64,000 bases of DNA from an uncultured SAR116 cluster alpha proteobacterium (lineage in GTDB: Bacteria; Pseudomonadota; Alphaproteobacteria; Puniceispirillales; Marisalimonadaceae), in contig CACOAO010000001.1 of NCBI GenBank assembly GCA_902625215.1, positions 159,712-223,711 on the forward strand, read 5' to 3'. The translations under genes were made by a program, and so were the position numbers. The notes beneath the pieces were generated by a model. The model was not told the DNA's origin. It was given only the letters and a program-made list of their open reading frames with translations, and made no database searches. Positions within the stretch are counted from its first letter, which is position 1, and every line of letters begins with the position of its first letter. Positions 1-8,800 of this stretch are shown here, one piece after another.

Positions 1-2
1 TT

Positions 3-1703
3 TTTCTCAAACCTGACTATGCTGAAGCATACAACAATCTTGGTAATGCTTTAAGGGATCATGGTAAGCTTGATGAAGCATTAGATGCCTGTTACAAGTC
101 AATTTCATATAAACCTAATTATGCATCAGCTTATAATAATATTGGTACCATCTTATCAGATCAAAATAAACTTGAGGAGTCTATTAAAGCATTTAGAAAA
201 GCAATATCATTACTCCCTGATTATGCAGATGCATACAACAATATAGGCAATGTTATAAAATCTCAAGGTAAGTTAGATGAGGCTATTAGGGCCTATGAAA
301 AAGCAATATCACTTAAGCCTGATTATGCCGAAGCATATAATAATCTTGCTTATGCATTTAAAAATCAAGGTAGAATCGATGAAGCTTTAAACACTTATAA
401 AAAAATAATCTCATTTAAGCCAACCGATTATTCAGCTTTTAATAAATTGGGTATTGCTTTTACAGAAAAGGGTGATGCTGAGGAAGCACTTAAGGCATTC
501 AAAAAAGCAGTTTTACTTAAACCTGATTACGCTATAGCTCATAACAACATAGGTAATATTTTAAAAGATCAAGGTAAGTTGGACGAGGCTATTGAAGCCT
601 ATGAGAAAGCAATATCACTTAAGCCTGAATATGCTGATCCATACAGTAATATTGGTGTCATATTTAAATACCAAGGTGATTTCGACAAAGCTATTAAAGC
701 ATATAAAAAAGCTCTTTTTTTAAAACCCGATTTAGCACAAGCACATCTTAATTTTGGAATAACTCTTCTTAATGTTGGCAGAATAAAAGAAGGTTTAGAA
801 GAATATGAGTGGCGATGGAAAACTCTAGATTTTTTATCTCATCAGCGTCATTTTTCTCAGCCTATGTGGAATGGTAGGACGAGTTTGAAAGATAAGACAC
901 TGCTTTTATGGAGTGAACAAGGTATTGGAGATACAATGAATTGGTCGTCTAGCTTGTCGCTTTTATCTTCCTGCTCAGGGCATATTATACTGGAGTGTCA
1001 AGAAAAATTAGTTCCATTATTAACACGTTCGTTTCCAAATATAGAAGTAAAAGCAGAAGATAAAAGCAAAGATATGGAAAAAGATAACTTTGATTTTCAT
1101 TTACCAATGGGTAGTCTTTATAAGCACTTCGTAGATGAGATTACGAATAATGACAAAGCGAGTTCTTATCTTATACCTGATCCAGATAGAGTTAAGTTTT
1201 GGAAAGAAAGTTTAAGGTCTTTTGCAAAAGGTCCATGTATAGGATTATGCTGGAAGAGTTCTGTTGTTTCGCATTATCGTTCTCTTCACTATCCTCCGAT
1301 ATCTGTTTGGTCACCAGTACTTAAGATCCCTGATGTAACCTTTATAAATTTACAATATATAGATTATGAAGAAGACATTTCCATAGTACGAGATGATCTT
1401 GGGGTAACAATACATAATCTTAAAGATATTGACCAATATAATGACATTGACGAGGTAGCGGCATTATGTAGTGCTCTTGATATAGTTGTTTCAACTAAGG
1501 CAACACCGCCAATGATATCAGCAGGTGTTGGTACACTAACTAAGATTGCTAATTGGAGACATAGTTCGTATAATAATATTTTAAATAACCCCCAATGTAC
1601 GTCATTGCAGATGATACATAAAGACACATCAGAACGATGGGATAACGTGTTCAGCTCTATAGCAGAAGATATTATGAAACTTACAAAAAAATTTAGAAAT
1701 TGA
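3..1703 (+). CDS. TPR-repeat protein with glycosyltransferase-like C-terminal domain (5' truncated by window edge)
   Basis: The ORF track begins this protein at an internal ATG (447), but the same frame is open back to base 3 and encodes more TPR units, so the gene enters from the left edge. Eight 34-residue TPR units with the pattern LKPDYAEAYNNLG...G-LDEAI-AY-KAIS are visible. They are followed by about 290 residues containing WSEQGIGDTMNW, which resembles the domain that follows TPR arrays in many bacterial proteins with a GT9/GT41-like fold. The role may be glycosylation or envelope assembly, but donor and acceptor cannot be inferred. It converges on the TRAP permease gene. Confidence 0.8.
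   Translation, partial: FLKPDYAEAYNNLGNALRDHGKLDEALDACYKSISYKPNYASAYNNIGTILSDQNKLEESIKAFRKAISLLPDYADAYNNIGNVIKSQGKLDEAIRAYEKAISLKPDYAEAYNNLAYAFKNQGRIDEALNTYKKIISFKPTDYSAFNKLGIAFTEKGDAEEALKAFKKAVLLKPDYAIAHNNIGNILKDQGKLDEAIEAYEKAISLKPEYADPYSNIGVIFKYQGDFDKAIKAYKKALFLKPDLAQAHLNFGITLLNVGRIKEGLEEYEWRWKTLDFLSHQRHFSQPMWNGRTSLKDKTLLLWSEQGIGDTMNWSSSLSLLSSCSGHIILECQEKLVPLLTRSFPNIEVKAEDKSKDMEKDNFDFHLPMGSLYKHFVDEITNNDKASSYLIPDPDRVKFWKESLRSFAKGPCIGLCWKSSVVSHYRSLHYPPISVWSPVLKIPDVTFINLQYIDYEEDISIVRDDLGVTIHNLKDIDQYNDIDEVAALCSALDIVVSTKATPPMISAGVGTLTKIANWRHSSYNNILNNPQCTSLQMIHKDTSERWDNVFSSIAEDIMKLTKKFRN
6..821 (+). repeat. 102-bp tandem repeat array encoding TPR units
   Basis: Eight coding repeats of exactly 102 bases lie head to tail. 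Some copies are almost identical at the DNA level: the stretch around 265-345 and the one around 571-651 share most bases, and they sit 306 bases (three units) apart. This suggests recent internal duplication rather than conservation of protein sequence only. The left end of the array is outside the window. Confidence 0.8.
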
Positions 1704-1742
1704 TAGATATAATTTTAAAGAAAACACCCAACTAAAAAGTAC

Positions 1743-1758
1743 AACTTCCTTGGAAGTT
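1743..1758. terminator. Weak hairpin between convergent genes
   Basis: AACTTC-CTTG-GAAGTT forms a 6-bp stem with a 4-base loop in the 157-base gap between the TPR gene and the convergent TRAP permease gene. No T-tract follows on either strand, so an intrinsic terminator is only a possibility. Nothing else is seen in this gap. Confidence 0.25.
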
Positions 1759-1860
1759 AAACAACGAAGTCATAAGCATTACATATAGAATATTTAGGAA
1801 GATAATTTTTTATGTATTTAATAGAAATAATTATATTAACATTCAAAATTTGCAAATGGC

Positions 1861-3822
1861 TTAAGTACTTTTAAATTTCAGAATTAACAGATATATGATT
1901 GGTATGGTAAATAATATAGTTGCTGAAATATTAATTTCGTAATTTGAATATCCTGTAACTTCGCCACCTGGCAGTGCCATTAATATACCTGAAAATCCCA
2001 GCATGATCCTTATGGGCCATTCTAAGTATTTTGAATTTTTTAGATCACCAATTCCAACTAGATATCCTTGTAATGAACTTGAAATAAGAATAATTCCAAC
2101 AACTGCAGAAAAGAAAACAATACAAATATCGTATATCGATCCTCTTCCTATTAATGCTGGATTGAGAACAAAAAAGAAGGGAATGAAATAAATAACACTT
2201 CCTAATTTCATTGCTTCAACACCTGTTCTTATGCCATTTGCGCCAGCAACTGATGCAGCAGCAAATGCTCCAATAGCAACTGGTGGAGTAATAAAAGATA
2301 TCATGCCCCAATATAACATGAATAAATGAACGGCAACTTTATCTAAACCACTACCTGTTAATGCTGGCGCAAGAGTTACTGCTAAAAATAAATATGCTGC
2401 AGTAACTGTCATTCCAATACCCAATATAAAACTCGTTAACGCTCCCATAATTAGTAAAATTATTATAGAATCGCCTGCAAAATTTACTAATGCGTATGTT
2501 ATTGTGCCAATTTTACCGGTAAAAGTAAGTGAACCAATTATAAGACCAATTGCTACCAGAATACCTGCTAGTTCTGCAAATAATCTCCCGACGCTTTCTA
2601 TGAAATGAAGAAATTTTTCGAAGTTCCATCTGTGTATTTTTACAATTTGATTAATTATTAGTAATGTAGCTGTGGCATAGTAAGGCGCCTGTGCTTCTCT
2701 TTGCATATACAGTAACATTAAAATTAACATTATAAATACAAATACAAAGTACCAACCTTCTTTTAGAACCTTTTTAACTGATGGGAGTTCTTTAGCAGGT
2801 AAACCTTTGAGGTGATTTCTTGCTGCATACGCGTCTATTTGCATAAAAAGACCAAAATAATACAATATTGAAGGAAAAGCAGCGGCAATAATAATCTCAG
2901 AATATGGAACTTCTAAAAAGGTTGCCATCACAAAAGCAGTTGCTCCCATAACTGGTGGCATTAGTACACCACCTGTAGATGCACACGCCTCGACACCTGC
3001 AGCATATGAAGATTTAAACCCTGTTTTTTTCATTGCAGGAATTGAGAGGACACCAGTAGTTAAAACGTTTGTAATTACACTCCCGCTCATTGAACCCATT
3101 AAACCAGAAGAAAAAATTGAAACCTTTGCAGGTCCACCCCTTCTAGTACCTAAAAGTGCAAAAGCTAAATTTAAAAAAAATGCCCCACCTCCAGTATGTT
3201 GAAGTGCTACTCCAAAAATTAAAAAACCAACAACTAGAGTTGCAAAAGCAGTCATTGGTATACCCATAATGCTTTCTGTACCAAAAATATGAAATGTTGC
3301 AGTAGTATCCCATGGTTGTGATGGTGCATTTAAAAATCCAGGTAGAAAAGTTGAAATTGCTGGGTACATAGAAATAATCAAACAAATAATAAAGATCGCA
3401 TTTCCACCAGCTCTTCTACTACCCTCTAAAACCAAACCCCACAAAATAAATGCCATTATTTTTGCATATGTTGGTGCAAGATATTCCCAACCCTCTTCTA
3501 AAATTAATGATCCACTGTAACAAAAATAACAAGAAATTATAAATGTCGTTGAAGCAAAAATTATATCATACCAGGGTATTTTATCTCCTCTTCTTGGGGT
3601 AGGATGATATATAATGAATGGTAAGGGTAATAATAAAGCGATCATAGCATAAAGATACTCAGTATCTAACAAAACATATGTATTTAAAAAATTACCAACA
3701 CCGAACAACATATAAATTGAAATCAAAGAAGATAATATGGCCGCAAACCTTAAAATATAGTTTGAGATATTGTTTGGAGCTCTATTTCTAATTAAAGAAG
3801 CTTCTATTTGATTTTTGGACAT
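1861..3822 (-). CDS. TRAP transporter fused 4TM/12TM permease, TAXI type
   Basis: This is the fused small-plus-large membrane subunit of a TRAP-TAXI importer. About 650 residues are hydrophobic almost throughout. Family signatures include GGPAKVSIFSSGLMGSMSGS, ACASTGGVLMPPVMGATAF and ITPPVAIGAFAAASVAG. The track starts at a TTG (3834); I prefer the ATG at 3822, since GGAATTAAATATG there mirrors the start context of the upstream binding-protein gene. It lies directly downstream of that gene and would form one transporter with it. The substrate is an organic acid or similar small solute and is not determinable here. Confidence 0.9.
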   Translation of the reverse strand: MSKNQIEASLIRNRAPNNISNYILRFAAILSSLISIYMLFGVGNFLNTYVLLDTEYLYAMIALLLPLPFIIYHPTPRRGDKIPWYDIIFASTTFIISCYFCYSGSLILEEGWEYLAPTYAKIMAFILWGLVLEGSRRAGGNAIFIICLIISMYPAISTFLPGFLNAPSQPWDTTATFHIFGTESIMGIPMTAFATLVVGFLIFGVALQHTGGGAFFLNLAFALLGTRRGGPAKVSIFSSGLMGSMSGSVITNVLTTGVLSIPAMKKTGFKSSYAAGVEACASTGGVLMPPVMGATAFVMATFLEVPYSEIIIAAAFPSILYYFGLFMQIDAYAARNHLKGLPAKELPSVKKVLKEGWYFVFVFIMLILMLLYMQREAQAPYYATATLLIINQIVKIHRWNFEKFLHFIESVGRLFAELAGILVAIGLIIGSLTFTGKIGTITYALVNFAGDSIIILLIMGALTSFILGIGMTVTAAYLFLAVTLAPALTGSGLDKVAVHLFMLYWGMISFITPPVAIGAFAAASVAGANGIRTGVEAMKLGSVIYFIPFFFVLNPALIGRGSIYDICIVFFSAVVGIILISSSLQGYLVGIGDLKNSKYLEWPIRIMLGFSGILMALPGGEVTGYSNYEINISATILFTIPIIYLLILKFKST

Positions 3823-3836
3823 ATTTAATTCCAATC

Positions 3837-3871
3837 TTTGATAAGGTAAAACTTAGTTTTACCTTATCAAA
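3837..3871 (-). terminator. Intercistronic 16-bp perfect hairpin between TAXI binding protein and permease
   Basis: TTTGATAAGGTAAAAC-TTA-GTTTTACCTTATCAAA is a perfect 16-bp inverted repeat with a 3-base centre. It begins 7 bases after the binding-protein stop codon and ends just before the permease start region. In the transcribed direction no U-tract follows, so it more likely protects the 3' end of the upstream message or attenuates read-through than terminates fully. Three other binding-protein genes on the same strand have comparable hairpins. Confidence 0.75.
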
Positions 3872-3877
3872 TTTATT

Positions 3878-5026
3878 TTAATTATATGCGTTTGGCATAC
3901 CAGCAGCTTTTAAACTAGATGCTCTATTTTCAAGCCATTTTTTCTTAAAAGCGTCACCAGATAAATTTGCTTTTAGAGTTTTCTGCCAAGCTTTAGCTAA
4001 GACATCCTGTCTTTTTATTAAGTTTGCGTTATGTTTGTCATGCTCTGATGTCCAAACACCTTTCTTTTTGTAAAACTTAACCGCTCCTGGATGGTATGGA
4101 AAAATCCATTTAAAATTTTGATTTGATAACTGATATCCATCCATTCCTGGTCCAGAATCTTTAAATTGGTCGTAATTATTCATAACAGCTTCAGTCAGAT
4201 GATATGATAAATCGTCAGAAGTTTTTTCTAATGTAACAAAAATTGGATAAGGATAATTCATTCCTTCAAAAGATTTATTACTATCGGAAGATCCTATAAA
4301 GTTTGTAACAACTGCTTTAGCAAAATGTGGGGCTGTAGCTATTGCTCTTTTCCAACCCGCCTCGTCGTTATGTGGCATTGGTGGGAAGAAAAGACCTCTA
4401 GGTGAAGCATTCGTCTTATTAAAAATACTACTTACAGAAGAACCCATGCTTGCATCTGCTTGCCCATTTATAACTGCATTAGCCGATGCTCCGTAACCAG
4501 AAACCTCTACCTTAATAACGTCATCCCATGTTAGGCCACCAAACGCTAAAAAACCTGCCATGTTACCATTAAGAGCTGGAGATCCTTTTACCCAGGTAAC
4601 TCTTTTGCCTTTTAAATCAGCCATTGTTTTAATATTTGCATCCTTGGCTGTAGCAACTGTTTGACCATTTCTTCCAATATTATTGAACATATTGTAAACT
4701 TTCATTGGTCCCCATTTTTTGTCCGCAAACATAAAAACACCTTCTTGCGCAAATAAACTTGCTATTCCACACGCACAGATTTCAGCTTGTCCAGCTTTCA
4801 ATGGTACCATTCTTGAAACATCATTCTTCCCTGGTATAATTCTAAGATCAGTACCATAATTTTTTTTAAGCATCTGCCCAATTCCTACAGATTGAGCATA
4901 ACCTGATGAAGTAGTTCCATATGCAGTCCAAGCAATATTTTTTGGAAGATCTCCAGCAATAGCGTTAGAAATGGCGAACAGAGAAACTACAGAAATTGAA
5001 AATATAGATAGAAATTTTTTTCTCAT
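3878..5026 (-). CDS. TAXI-family TRAP transporter solute-binding protein
   Basis: A 382-residue periplasmic binding protein. Residues 1-24 form a Sec signal peptide (MRKKFLSIFSISVVSLFAIS..AIAG). The mature part opens with WTAYGTTSSGYAQSVGIGQMLKK, typical of TAXI proteins, and carries LKGKRVTWVKGSPALNGN and VINGQADASMGS. The start is supported by AAGGAG eight bases upstream of the ATG. It delivers substrate to the fused permease encoded next. The gene is divergent from a hydroxyacid dehydrogenase operon across a 279-base spacer holding a 22-bp palindrome, so the two may be co-regulated and the substrate may be a hydroxy or keto acid. That last step is inference. Confidence 0.9.
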   Translation of the reverse strand: MRKKFLSIFSISVVSLFAISNAIAGDLPKNIAWTAYGTTSSGYAQSVGIGQMLKKNYGTDLRIIPGKNDVSRMVPLKAGQAEICACGIASLFAQEGVFMFADKKWGPMKVYNMFNNIGRNGQTVATAKDANIKTMADLKGKRVTWVKGSPALNGNMAGFLAFGGLTWDDVIKVEVSGYGASANAVINGQADASMGSSVSSIFNKTNASPRGLFFPPMPHNDEAGWKRAIATAPHFAKAVVTNFIGSSDSNKSFEGMNYPYPIFVTLEKTSDDLSYHLTEAVMNNYDQFKDSGPGMDGYQLSNQNFKWIFPYHPGAVKFYKKKGVWTSEHDKHNANLIKRQDVLAKAWQKTLKANLSGDAFKKKWLENRASSLKAAGMPNAYN

Positions 5027-5172
5027 ATTTAATTCTCCTTTATTTGAATATTAACTATAAGCTTAAGCAGTTTTAAAATTTTTTCTATTTTTAATTTTTT
5101 TTTTTGAATTTAAACATTTATCATTTAAATACCTTTTTTAAAAAAATATAAAATGATTATTTCAAAGCAATT

Positions 5173-5194
5173 AAATTAATTGTTCAATTAATTT
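5173..5194. promoter_or_regulatory. 22-bp perfect palindrome in divergent spacer, candidate operator
   Basis: AAATTAATTG-TT-CAATTAATTT is a perfect inverted repeat with 10-bp arms, placed between the divergently transcribed TAXI binding-protein gene and the hydroxyacid dehydrogenase gene. Size and symmetry fit a site for a dimeric repressor. No regulator gene lies beside it, and the surrounding DNA is very AT-rich, so chance symmetry is possible. Confidence 0.4.
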
Positions 5195-5292
5195 TTACTT
5201 ACATTATGTTAATGTTTAGACTAGGATTTATCTGTGATTAGGTAACTAAATATTTTTAATTTTTTATCATTTTTAAACTTCAATGAATATTT

Positions 5293-5298
5293 GGGGGG
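5293..5298 (+). promoter_or_regulatory. G6 ribosome binding site that fixes the start at 5306
   Basis: GGGGGG lies 7 bases before the ATG at 5306. G-runs can pair with the CCUCC of 16S rRNA through one G-U wobble. The ORF track start (TTG at 5291) would put this run inside the coding region, so 5306 is preferred. Similar G-runs precede the genes starting at 16845 (minus) and 24645. Confidence 0.55.
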
Positions 5299-5305
5299 TA
5301 TTATT

Positions 5306-6289
5306 ATGAATATTAATTCTAATAATAAAAAAAAAGTATTAATGATACAAGGTCTTCACGAAGAAGGTCAAAAATTGTTATTAGCAAGAGACGATATCGA
5401 ACCTATAACTATTATGTCAGCCAATGAAGATGAAATAATGCAAGCTGCAAAAGAAGTTCACGGTATAACAGTAAGAACTGCAAATATTTCAAGAAAAATT
5501 ATTGAAAGCTCAAAGTATCTACAAGTAGTTTCTAGGCATGGTGTAGGATATGATTCAATTGATGTTGATGCATTAAATGATTGTAGAGTTCCTCTAGCAA
5601 TTGCTGCTGATTCAAACATGATTTCAGTTGCTGAACACGCAATGACTATGTTGCTAGCATTGTCTAAAAATGTTTTTTATTATGATAATTTTGCGCGTAA
5701 AGCTGATTGGACTACTCGATGGGATATACGAGCATGGGATATTGCGGAGAAGAATTTATTGGTTATTGGGTTTGGTAGGATAGGCTCTAGGTTAGTAAAA
5801 AGAGCTCTAGCTTTTGATATGAATGTTTTTGTTTATGATCCCTATGTGAATAAATCAGAGATAAAAAAATCTGGAGCTTATTATGTTAATAACTATTTAG
5901 ATGTTTTGCCAAAAATGGATGCTATTTCGTTACATTGTCCTAAAAACAAAGAAACAACAGACATGTTTTCTACAAATGAGTTTAAAATTATGAAAGAAAG
6001 TGCATTTTTGATTAATTGTGCAAGAGGAGGAATTATAAATGAAGAGGCATTATTAGACGCTTTAAAATCTAATAAAATCAGAGCAGCCGGCCTAGATGTA
6101 TACGATGATGAGCCGTCTACGTCATCCAATCCATTATTTAATCTTGATAATATTCTACTTTCTCCTCATATAGCAGGTGTTACTCAAGAGGCAACTATTA
6201 GAATGTCAATACAAGCTGTTCAGAACGTTCTTGATGTGTTTGATGATAAAGTTAATCCTGAAGTTATTATAAATAAAAATGTTTTATAG
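5306..6289 (+). CDS. D-isomer-specific 2-hydroxyacid dehydrogenase (phosphoglycerate dehydrogenase-like)
   Basis: An NAD-dependent dehydrogenase interconverting a D-2-hydroxy acid and its 2-keto acid in the cytoplasm. The Rossmann motif VIGFGRIGSRL lies near residue 150. The catalytic Arg is in NCARGGIINEEAL, and the Glu and His are in DVYDDEPSTSSNPL and LSPHIAGVTQEA. At 327 residues it is the standard short form without a regulatory ACT domain, so it is probably not a true SerA. It is first in a + strand operon with an HpcH/HpaI aldolase (9-base gap) and a quinone oxidoreductase, which suggests hydroxyacid or sugar-acid catabolism. Confidence 0.88.
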   Translation: MNINSNNKKKVLMIQGLHEEGQKLLLARDDIEPITIMSANEDEIMQAAKEVHGITVRTANISRKIIESSKYLQVVSRHGVGYDSIDVDALNDCRVPLAIAADSNMISVAEHAMTMLLALSKNVFYYDNFARKADWTTRWDIRAWDIAEKNLLVIGFGRIGSRLVKRALAFDMNVFVYDPYVNKSEIKKSGAYYVNNYLDVLPKMDAISLHCPKNKETTDMFSTNEFKIMKESAFLINCARGGIINEEALLDALKSNKIRAAGLDVYDDEPSTSSNPLFNLDNILLSPHIAGVTQEATIRMSIQAVQNVLDVFDDKVNPEVIINKNVL

Positions 6290-6298
6290 GAGAAAAAA

Positions 6299-7057
6299 AT
6301 GAAACAACAAACTTTAAGAGATTGTTGGGCTAAAAAAAAAGGTGCCATCAATGCTTGGTGTTCAATACCAAGCGCCGTAACTGCAGAAATGATGTCTATG
6401 AACGACTTTGATTCTATTACAATTGATATGCAGCACGGATTAGTTGATTATCAAGTTGCTTTGAATATGCTACAAGTCATTTCAGGTTCAGGAAAAACTC
6501 CTATGGTAAGGGTTCCTTGGAATGAACCAGGCATAATAATGAAGTCACTTGATGCAGGTGCTTTAGGTATTATTTGTCCTATGATAAATACCCCTGAAGA
6601 CGCAATCAGTTTTGTGGGTGCTTCAAGATATGAACCAGAGGGACACCGTAGTTCTGGACCAACACGAGCCTTAATGGTTCATGGACCAAATTATCATGAT
6701 GAGGCAAACGACAAAATTATTTCTCTTGCAATGATAGAAACCGTAGAAGCTTTGGAAAATGTTGAAAAAATAGCTGCAATAGATGGTTTGACAGGTATCT
6801 ATATTGGGCCTTCAGATTTAAGTATTTCTATGGGTTTAAAACCTGGTTTAGATAGAGTTGAGCCTGAAATGATTGATGCTATTAACAAAATTTATAATGC
6901 TTGTAAAAACAACAATATAAGAGTTGGTATACATTGCCTTTCACCTTCTTATTTGAAAGAAAAGCTTTCTAATGGTTTTGATTTGGCTACATTAGCCAGT
7001 GATGTTAGAATTTATGCTGAAGGTATAAGTAATAAAATTAAAGAAGCAAGATCTTAA
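6299..7057 (+). CDS. HpcH/HpaI-family class II aldolase
   Basis: A metal-dependent retro-aldolase expected to cleave a 2-keto-3-deoxy acid to pyruvate and an aldehyde. Family motifs are SITIDMQHGLVDY near residues 40-53, MVRVPWNEPGIIMKSLDAGALGIICPMI near 75-105 with the substrate-binding Arg, and IAAIDGLTGIYIGPSDLSISMG near 160-180. The length of 252 is typical. TAGGAGAAAAAAATG gives a clear start. A second, divergent paralogue lies at 61894. Its neighbours could oxidise the hydroxyacid precursor or process the aldehyde product. Confidence 0.88.
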   Translation: MKQQTLRDCWAKKKGAINAWCSIPSAVTAEMMSMNDFDSITIDMQHGLVDYQVALNMLQVISGSGKTPMVRVPWNEPGIIMKSLDAGALGIICPMINTPEDAISFVGASRYEPEGHRSSGPTRALMVHGPNYHDEANDKIISLAMIETVEALENVEKIAAIDGLTGIYIGPSDLSISMGLKPGLDRVEPEMIDAINKIYNACKNNNIRVGIHCLSPSYLKEKLSNGFDLATLASDVRIYAEGISNKIKEARS

Positions 7058-7081
7058 ATTAAAACATTTGATAGGATAAGA

Positions 7082-8053
7082 ATGAAAGCAGTTACTGTAG
7101 TTGAATCTGGAGTTCAAATTGTAGATGTAGATACTCCATCCCCGAAAGATAACGAAGTTCTAGTTAAGGTTCACACATGTGGATTAAACAGAGCTGATTT
7201 AGTTGTAGCTGACGGTGGAGCTCATGGGGCGGCTGGCGGTCCTGGCACAATTGTTGGTATGGAGTTTTCAGGCGAAATTGTTAAAAGGGGTCAAAATGTA
7301 AAAAATATCTCAATTGGTGATAGAGTTATGTGTTCAGGAGCTTCAGCTTGGGCTGAATATGCAGTTGCAGATTATGGTAGGGTAATAAAAATACCTGATA
7401 ATAATATGGATTTTGTTAGAGCAAGTACATTACCAATAGCTCTAGCGACTATGCATAATGCTATCGTCACAATTGGTAATTTTACTAAAGGTCAAACAAT
7501 TTTAATACAAGGAGCAAGCTCAGGTGTTGGCCTTATGGGACTTCAGATAGCGAAAAATTTAGGAGCTAAATTAGTTATAGGAACATCTACAAAGCAAGAA
7601 AAATTTGCTAAATTACAACATATTGGTGCTGACCTTGTTGTAAATTCAAAAGATAAAGATTGGGTTGATCAAGTACTACAAGCAACTAATGAAGAAGGTG
7701 TAGATTTAATTATAGATCAACTTTCTGGTTATACAATCAACAAAAACATGAAAGCTTCCAAGATAAAAGGTAAAATTGTAAATGTTGGAAGATTAGCTGG
7801 TGGTCATACAGAATTTGATTGTGATCTTCATGCTTTAAGAAGAATAAATTATCAAGGTGTTACTTTCAGAACTAGATCTATAAGTGAGATTAGGGAAGTA
7901 TATTCTAAAATGTGGACTGATTTTAGCAATTTAGTTTCTTTGGGGAAATTATCGTTACCAATTGACAAAATTTTTGAATTTAATAATGTTGCAGATGCTT
8001 TAAATTGTATGCGAGACAATCAACATTTTGGAAAATTGATCCTAAAACTCTAA
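7082..8053 (+). CDS. Zinc-independent MDR alcohol dehydrogenase / quinone oxidoreductase
   Basis: A medium-chain dehydrogenase/reductase of the NADPH:quinone oxidoreductase subfamily. It shows the GroES-like N-terminus (PSPKDNEVLVKVHTCGLNRAD), then GGPGTIVGMEFSGEI, and the cofactor loop LIQGASSGVGLMGLQIAKNLGA near residues 140-160. The cysteine-rich structural zinc loop of true alcohol dehydrogenases is absent. It is third in the operon after the aldolase, with a 24-base gap, and may reduce an enone or quinone or handle the aldolase product. It ends 5 bases from a convergent gene. Confidence 0.85.
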   Translation: MKAVTVVESGVQIVDVDTPSPKDNEVLVKVHTCGLNRADLVVADGGAHGAAGGPGTIVGMEFSGEIVKRGQNVKNISIGDRVMCSGASAWAEYAVADYGRVIKIPDNNMDFVRASTLPIALATMHNAIVTIGNFTKGQTILIQGASSGVGLMGLQIAKNLGAKLVIGTSTKQEKFAKLQHIGADLVVNSKDKDWVDQVLQATNEEGVDLIIDQLSGYTINKNMKASKIKGKIVNVGRLAGGHTEFDCDLHALRRINYQGVTFRTRSISEIREVYSKMWTDFSNLVSLGKLSLPIDKIFEFNNVADALNCMRDNQHFGKLILKL

Positions 8054-8058
8054 ATTTT

Positions 8059-8775
8059 TTATTTGTATTTGTTACCACATATTAGGTTCCCATTTTGTGA
8101 GATACATCCATATTGAAGTTTAAATCTTTTATCTTCGCTTTTATTAATTTTAGGTAATTTGATTGTACAATGTTCTAAAAGTTTTTTAGAAAATTTTTTA
8201 ATTTCAAATAATTTATTTTTGTTAAAAACTTTTCCACTATTTGATAATTCTACAACACTGAAAGAGGGTAAATTAATTTTTTTAGTATTATTCTTATTGA
8301 ATATAGTAAGATCTTTTTTAAAATTAATTACTTCTATGTTATTTTTTTTTGTGAGAATAATATTGTCCTTAACATTATCTACATTATAGGATAAAAAATA
8401 TAGGTTATAATATTTCTGTGACTTTTTGCTTACAGAAAAAAGTATCTTACCTTTTATGAACTCAATATTTATTTTATCTTTAATTTTTAAAATTTTTAAA
8501 GATGAATTTGAATGGAAACATATTTGTGTATTATCTTCAAAAATAATTGAAGCGGGTTTTTCTCTAGTAGTTAAATAATCACCAGATTTTATTTTAGTCT
8601 CTTTATTTAAAAAAAATCTCTTACCATGTAGATCTAATACGTGAATTTTATTTTTAATTTTAAAAATATTTATTTCTGCAATACATGTATATGCTGAAAA
8701 AATAATTATTGAAAAAAAAAACAATAAGTATTTTACGAAATTTACAGTCACAGAATTTAGTGAAAAGGTAGCCAT
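8059..8775 (-). CDS. FecR-domain-like exported protein
   Basis: A 238-residue Lys/Asn-rich protein with one N-terminal hydrophobic segment (residues about 13-33, a signal peptide or anchor). The part around residues 45-110 (LHGKRFFLNKETKIKSGDYLTTREKPASIIFEDNTQICFHSNSSLKILKI...FIKGKILFSV) matches the layout of FecR-type periplasmic domains. No FecI-like sigma factor or TonB receptor is nearby. It is last in the nucleoside ABC transporter operon, 25 bases after the binding-protein gene. Its start codon lies inside an RNA hairpin. The role is unknown. Confidence 0.6.
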   Translation of the reverse strand: MATFSLNSVTVNFVKYLLFFFSIIIFSAYTCIAEINIFKIKNKIHVLDLHGKRFFLNKETKIKSGDYLTTREKPASIIFEDNTQICFHSNSSLKILKIKDKINIEFIKGKILFSVSKKSQKYYNLYFLSYNVDNVKDNIILTKKNNIEVINFKKDLTIFNKNNTKKINLPSFSVVELSNSGKVFNKNKLFEIKKFSKKLLEHCTIKLPKINKSEDKRFKLQYGCISQNGNLICGNKYK

Positions 8776-8791
8776 ATAATTTATGACTACC
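8767..8791 (-). promoter_or_regulatory. Hairpin covering the FecR-like start codon after the BMP binding-protein gene
   Basis: In the transcript, GGUAGUCAUA-AAUUA-UAUGGCUACC forms a 10-bp stem with one G-U pair and a 5-base loop. It lies between the binding-protein stop (8801) and the next gene, and its right arm contains that gene's AUG (8775-8773). This could hold the downstream gene at low translation while protecting the binding-protein message. Confidence 0.5.
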
Positions 8792-8800
8792 TAGACATAA

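Noticed and set aside
6-821. Regular repeats considered as a CRISPR array
   Set aside because: The 102-base units are contiguous, lack spacers and encode in-frame TPR motifs.
3143-3385. 80-codon ORF in another frame of the TAXI permease
   Set aside because: Rich in Phe, Tyr, Trp and Cys as expected for an off-frame read of a membrane protein gene.
5306-6289. SerA phosphoglycerate dehydrogenase
   Set aside because: No C-terminal regulatory domain and a catabolic neighbourhood with an HpcH aldolase; only the broader family is supported.
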